From the NCBI RefSeq assembly GCF_029813785.1, contig NZ_JARVKY010000004.1:1-64000 (forward strand): 64,000 nucleotides of DNA, in the 5' to 3' direction. Positions 60,872 through 64,000 of this stretch are shown one piece after another. A program made the position numbers and the translations under genes. Source of the DNA: Streptomyces sp. DH41 (GTDB lineage Bacteria; Actinomycetota; Actinomycetes; Streptomycetales; Streptomycetaceae). Under the pieces are notes generated by a model. The model ran no database searches, was not told the origin of the DNA, and worked only from the letters and a program-made list of their open reading frames with translations. Each line of letters opens with the position of its first letter. Position 1 is the stretch's first letter.

Positions 60872-61702
60872 CTACGGCGTAACAGCGCGCCCGTCATGAC
60901 CGACGACCAGCACCGCCGCGTCGTCCTCGTGTCCCACCAGCTCGGCGTTCCTGAGCACGGCGGCCGCGAGTGCGTGCGCCTCCATCCCCGCCACCGCGGC
61001 GATGCCCGCCAGCCGTACGACCCTTTCGAGCCCCTCGTCGACGCTGAGGGAGGGGCCCTCCACCACACCGTCCGTGAGCAGGACGAAGACTCCGCCGGTG
61101 GCGAGCTGGTACCGGGTCACCGGGAAGTCGGTTCCCTTCAGGACGCCCAGCGGCGGTCCCCCTTCGTCCTCGGAGACCTCCGCCTTGCCGTCCACCGTGG
61201 CCCACACGCAGGGGATGTGCCCGGCCCGCGCGCTCTCCAGAACGCCGGTGGCCGGGTCGAAGCGCATGAAGGTGCACGTGGCGAAGAGGTCCTTGTTCAG
61301 GGAGAGGAGAAGATCGTTCGTACAGGCGAGCAGGTCACCGGGCTCACTCGTCACGGAGGCGAGCGCCCGCAGACCCACGCGTATCTGCCCCATGAAGGCC
61401 GCCGCGTCGATGGCGTGGCCCTGGACGTCTCCGACGGAGAGGCCGATACGGCCGTCGGGGAGTACGAAGGCGTCGTACCAGTCGCCGCCCACGTTGAGTC
61501 CGGAGTAGGCGGGTGAGTAGCAGGCCGCCAGGTGGAAGCCGGGGACCACGGGCAGGTCCGCGGGAAGCATGTCGCGCTGCAGTGCCACGGCGAGCTCCAC
61601 CTGGGAGCGCCGGAGCTCGGCGAGTTCCCGTGTCCGGGTCGTCAGCGAAGCCAGCCTGGCCAGCAGCTCTTCGCCGTCAGGTGCGGGACGCTTGCGGAAC
61701 AT
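60872..61702 (-). CDS. SpoIIE-family PP2C-type serine/threonine phosphatase
   Basis: This 276-residue protein has a short N-terminal coiled coil (residues 10-45). The PP2C/SpoIIE domain carries the conserved metal Asp residues in GGDWYDAF (near 74), VGDVQGHA (near 91), LLTDGVVEG (near 208) and GHEDDAAVLVV (near 255). It would dephosphorylate a protein such as an anti-anti-sigma factor. No membrane segment is present, but the next gene encodes a MASE1 membrane sensor, so this is a split form of a common fusion. Confidence 0.93.
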   Translation of the reverse strand: MFRKRPAPDGEELLARLASLTTRTRELAELRRSQVELAVALQRDMLPADLPVVPGFHLAACYSPAYSGLNVGGDWYDAFVLPDGRIGLSVGDVQGHAIDAAAFMGQIRVGLRALASVTSEPGDLLACTNDLLLSLNKDLFATCTFMRFDPATGVLESARAGHIPCVWATVDGKAEVSEDEGGPPLGVLKGTDFPVTRYQLATGGVFVLLTDGVVEGPSLSVDEGLERVVRLAGIAAVAGMEAHALAAAVLRNAELVGHEDDAAVLVVGHDGRAVTP

Positions 61703-61869
61703 CGACCACTCCCGGGCCGGACGGCCTCTGGACGGGCTTCACCGTGCGGTTCGCTACAGCCCTGGCGGGCACCGGGCACTGCCAGTGTCTCACTCAACTC
61801 GAACGGGGGCATACCGTCGCGAACCGCGCGGGAGGGACGGGCGACTCGTCCCGCCCGGCGCCTCCCGCC

Positions 61870-61955
61870 CGGCCCCTCCCCCGCGGCCTCCTGCCGTCCG
61901 GCCCCTCCCCCGCGGCCTCCCCCCGCCCGATCCCTCCCCCGCGGCCTCCTGCCGT
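61870..61955. repeat. degenerate intergenic repeat of about 30 bp
   Basis: CCCTCCCCCGCGGCCTCC occurs at about 61874, 61903 and 61933, twice followed by TGCCGTCCGG. It lies just before the stop of the PQQ-propeller gene and fills most of the 257-bp gap to the phosphatase gene. Being so GC-rich it may act as a terminator-like or slippage-prone element. Confidence 0.6.
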
Positions 61956-61959
61956 CCGG

Positions 61960-63327
61960 CTACGAACCCGCCTCGGCCGGCTCCGGCCTGATACGGAACA
62001 GCTCGCCACCGATCTGACCGATGAGCCCGCGCTCGTAGAGCATCAGCTCCGGGGCGATCCCGCCCTCCACCGGGCCTTCCGGCACCGGCACCCGGCCGCG
62101 CCAGCGCACGGCACCGCTGTCCAGGTCGAGACCCACCAGCCGCCCGGAGGGGCCGAGGTAGTACGCCATACGAGTGCCGAGATCCACCGCGGCGGCGGAG
62201 GGCAGTTCCCGCATCGTGGGATCGCCCGGCTCCGTGCGCAGCTTCAGTCCGAGGTCGCGCGACCACAGCCGCTTCCCGTCGTCGGCGGAGTAGGCGACGA
62301 CGTCGCCGTTCCCGCCGGGCGTCAGGATGACGCCGTCGGCGACCACGCCCATCGGCAGGCCGTCGACGCGGTGCTGGGACACCTGGCCCGAGCCGACGTC
62401 GACGCGGGTGAGGGTGGCGGGGCCGGGGTCGCTGAGGAACTGCTGCCCGCCGGCCATGCCGCCCAGCAGGATGGCGTCCCCGTCCGTGCCGATGTAGGCG
62501 GTCGGGCCCTCGACGGACGCGACCGTCCGCGGCTCGCCGGTCGCCGGGTCCAGCCGGACGACGGTGCTGCGCCGCGGGCTCTCCTCACTGTCCGGCGAGC
62601 ACATCAGGTACGGGACGCCGCCGATGGCGGCACGGTCGCAGTCCGCCTTGTCCCACGAGTACGTCCACAGCGTCCGGCCCGTCCGGTCGTCCAGCGCGAC
62701 CACACTCCGGAAGGCCGGGGAGTTGGCGAGGATCCCGCCGTCGAACAGCACGGCGGAGGCACTGCTGCGGCTGTCGTCGGCCAGCTCGTGCTTCCACAGC
62801 ACCCGCCGGCTGTCGATGTCGAGTGCGACGAGGTCGGTGCCGGCTCCGGACGTCCCCGGGGCGTGATCGGCGTAGGTGTACAGGATCCCGTCGCGGACGC
62901 CGGGCAGCGCCCCTGCCGGGGAGCTGCCGCCGTTGACGTCCTTGGCCTTGTGCTGCCACACGATCTTCCCGGTGCGGGCGTCCACGCCGATACCGTCGTA
63001 CTCCTCCCCCCGGCAGTACACGGCACCGGGTCCGGTGGTGCAGGCGTCCCAGGACGTGCCGGGCAACGTCGTCCGCCACAGCAGCGTGCTCCGCTCACTC
63101 ACCCGCGCCGGCGGCCGCGCCTTGTCGTCGCCGCCCGCGCCGGTGACGAGGACCGCGCCGAAGGTGATGCCGGCGAGGCCCAGGGCCGCTCCGGTGACGC
63201 GCGCCAGGTTCCGCCGTCGGCGGCGGCGCACGACGCGGTCGGCGATGTCCGCGGGAGCGCCCGGGTCGTCGGGGGTCCAGTGGTGCAGGACGTCCCGGAT
63301 CGCGTGGTCGAGCCGGTCGGCGTTCAT
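61960..63327 (-). CDS. membrane-anchored PQQ-type beta-propeller protein
   Basis: This 455-residue protein has an N-terminal cytosolic helix pair (DRLDHAIRDVLHHWTPDDP), a basic segment RRRRRRN and one transmembrane helix (about 40-60). An exported propeller of at least six PQQ-like blades follows (VGVDARTGKIVWQHK, LVALDIDSRRVLWKHE, VVALDDRTGRTLWTY). Such proteins often follow SigE-type sigma factors in Streptomyces and may act as their membrane partner, sensing an external signal. Its start overlaps the sigma stop as ATGA. The cytosolic N-terminus is the likely sigma-contact region; this is inference. Confidence 0.87.
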   Translation of the reverse strand: MNADRLDHAIRDVLHHWTPDDPGAPADIADRVVRRRRRRNLARVTGAALGLAGITFGAVLVTGAGGDDKARPPARVSERSTLLWRTTLPGTSWDACTTGPGAVYCRGEEYDGIGVDARTGKIVWQHKAKDVNGGSSPAGALPGVRDGILYTYADHAPGTSGAGTDLVALDIDSRRVLWKHELADDSRSSASAVLFDGGILANSPAFRSVVALDDRTGRTLWTYSWDKADCDRAAIGGVPYLMCSPDSEESPRRSTVVRLDPATGEPRTVASVEGPTAYIGTDGDAILLGGMAGGQQFLSDPGPATLTRVDVGSGQVSQHRVDGLPMGVVADGVILTPGGNGDVVAYSADDGKRLWSRDLGLKLRTEPGDPTMRELPSAAAVDLGTRMAYYLGPSGRLVGLDLDSGAVRWRGRVPVPEGPVEGGIAPELMLYERGLIGQIGGELFRIRPEPAEAGS

Positions 63328-63875
63328 GTGCGGGCCCCCTTCGGTACGTCGCTGCTCAGGGTGGTGGCCGCGGCCGGTGCCGGGGCGGCCAGTTCCGGGG
63401 CGAGTCCGCGCAGCCGGGCCAGTGACCGGTGGGTGGTGCTGCGCACGGTGCCCACCGAACAGCCCAGGGCGCTCGCCACCTCCGTCTCGGACAGGTCCTC
63501 GAAATAGCGCAGCACCAGCATCGTGCGCTGCCGCGGAGTCAGCCGGGCGAGCGCCTGGCGCACCGTGATCCGCAGGTCGGCGTCGGACGTGCCGTCGGCG
63601 ACACCGTGGCCCTCCGGCGGCGCGGCGAACGTCACCTCACGGTGCGGGCGGCGCAGTCGCCAGCGGCTGATCTGCTGGCGATACATCACCTTGCGCACGT
63701 AACCGTCCAGGTCCTCGATGTGCCGCCAGCGGCCCAGCGCCTTCATCAGAGCGATCTGCACCAGGTCCTCCGCCTCGTGCCGGTCGCCGCCGGTGAGCAG
63801 GTTCGCCAGGCGCAGCAGGGTGCTCCACCGGGCGTCGACGTAGTCCCGGAATCCCTCTTGGTCCTGCGGGTCCAT
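63324..63875 (-). CDS. SigE-family (ECF-type) RNA polymerase sigma factor
   Basis: This 183-residue sigma factor has region 2 (FRDYVDARWSTLLRLANLLTGGDRHEAEDLVQ, about 8-50) and region 4 (LTPRQRTMLVLRYFEDLSETEVASALGCSVGTVRSTTHRSLARLR, about 115-165). This is the SANT/SigE-type subfamily common in Streptomyces, small and without an extracytoplasmic-sensing extension. The ATG at 63875 has GGGAGGGG upstream. It is translationally coupled to the propeller gene, its probable membrane regulator. The promoter lies within the last 125 bases of the window; no consensus was identified with confidence. Confidence 0.93.
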   Translation of the reverse strand: MDPQDQEGFRDYVDARWSTLLRLANLLTGGDRHEAEDLVQIALMKALGRWRHIEDLDGYVRKVMYRQQISRWRLRRPHREVTFAAPPEGHGVADGTSDADLRITVRQALARLTPRQRTMLVLRYFEDLSETEVASALGCSVGTVRSTTHRSLARLRGLAPELAAPAPAAATTLSSDVPKGART

Positions 63876-64000
63876 GACCCCTCCCGTTCCCTCACGCCCA
63901 CAAGGACGCGCGGACCCCGGCCGATCTATGCCAGCGTTCCCGGGATTCTTCCGCGAGCGGCGCAACCGGCGCCGGGGGGAGGGTGATACGAGGTTCAACT

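Overview
The window reads as a Streptomyces (or very close relative) chromosome segment. Support: very high GC with G/C at almost every third codon position, frequent GTG and some TTG starts, purine-rich ribosome binding sites, and a gene content typical of that genus (type VII secretion with an AAWKG-type protein, LAL regulator, MmyB-like HTH regulator, SigE-type sigma factor, SpoIIE phosphatase, GPP34 protein). No rRNA, tRNA, CRISPR array or intact insertion sequence was seen.

Positions 1-20580 are an ESX-type (type VII) secretion locus. In order it holds a partial AAWKG-family protein ending in a long charged helix encoded by an 87-bp tandem repeat, a small acidic T7SS-associated protein, the WXG100-type pair esxA/esxB, eccB, eccD, a divergent three-ATPase eccC, mycosin mycP, a protein joining a right-handed beta-helix to two EccA-like AAA+ domains, a membrane protein with C-terminal ChW-like repeats, and a coupled operon of SorC regulator, SseB-domain protein and a 1006-residue protein whose C-terminus resembles an ADP-ribosyltransferase fold. 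EccC, EccB and EccD would form the membrane channel. The EccA-like protein and the SseB and ART-like proteins look like cytosolic or substrate-side partners. A non-coding element with inverted ends lies between eccC and mycP and supplies the mycP stop codon.

Positions 20577-40564 are small metabolic and regulatory units: a phytanoyl-CoA-dioxygenase-like gene coupled to a sugar/inositol-type MFS transporter and facing a LacI regulator across a clear operator; an MBL hydrolase plus carboxylesterase pair facing a LAL regulator; an SDR with a divergent MmyB-like regulator; a small secreted protein; an ArsR regulator; an AurF-like diiron oxygenase followed by its probable electron donor, a ferredoxin/ferredoxin-NADP reductase fusion; and a saccharopine-dehydrogenase-like enzyme with a divergent GlxA-type AraC regulator.

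Positions 40806-64000 hold an M1-family secreted peptidase, GPP34, two tandem DUF4139 paralogs, a VOC protein, a DUF3500 protein, an ABC exporter, a GNAT, a WYL regulator, RidA, an orphan ketosynthase with an extra N-terminal domain after an AT-rich leader, SMI1 plus a secreted EEP nuclease/phosphatase, an SH3-like/DPBB-like pair, a sirtuin, a split SpoIIE/MASE1 pair, and a sigma-factor/PQQ-propeller operon. Three decayed gene remnants (FAD monooxygenase, MerR and NuoN types) lie between intact genes, as expected of a fluid accessory region.
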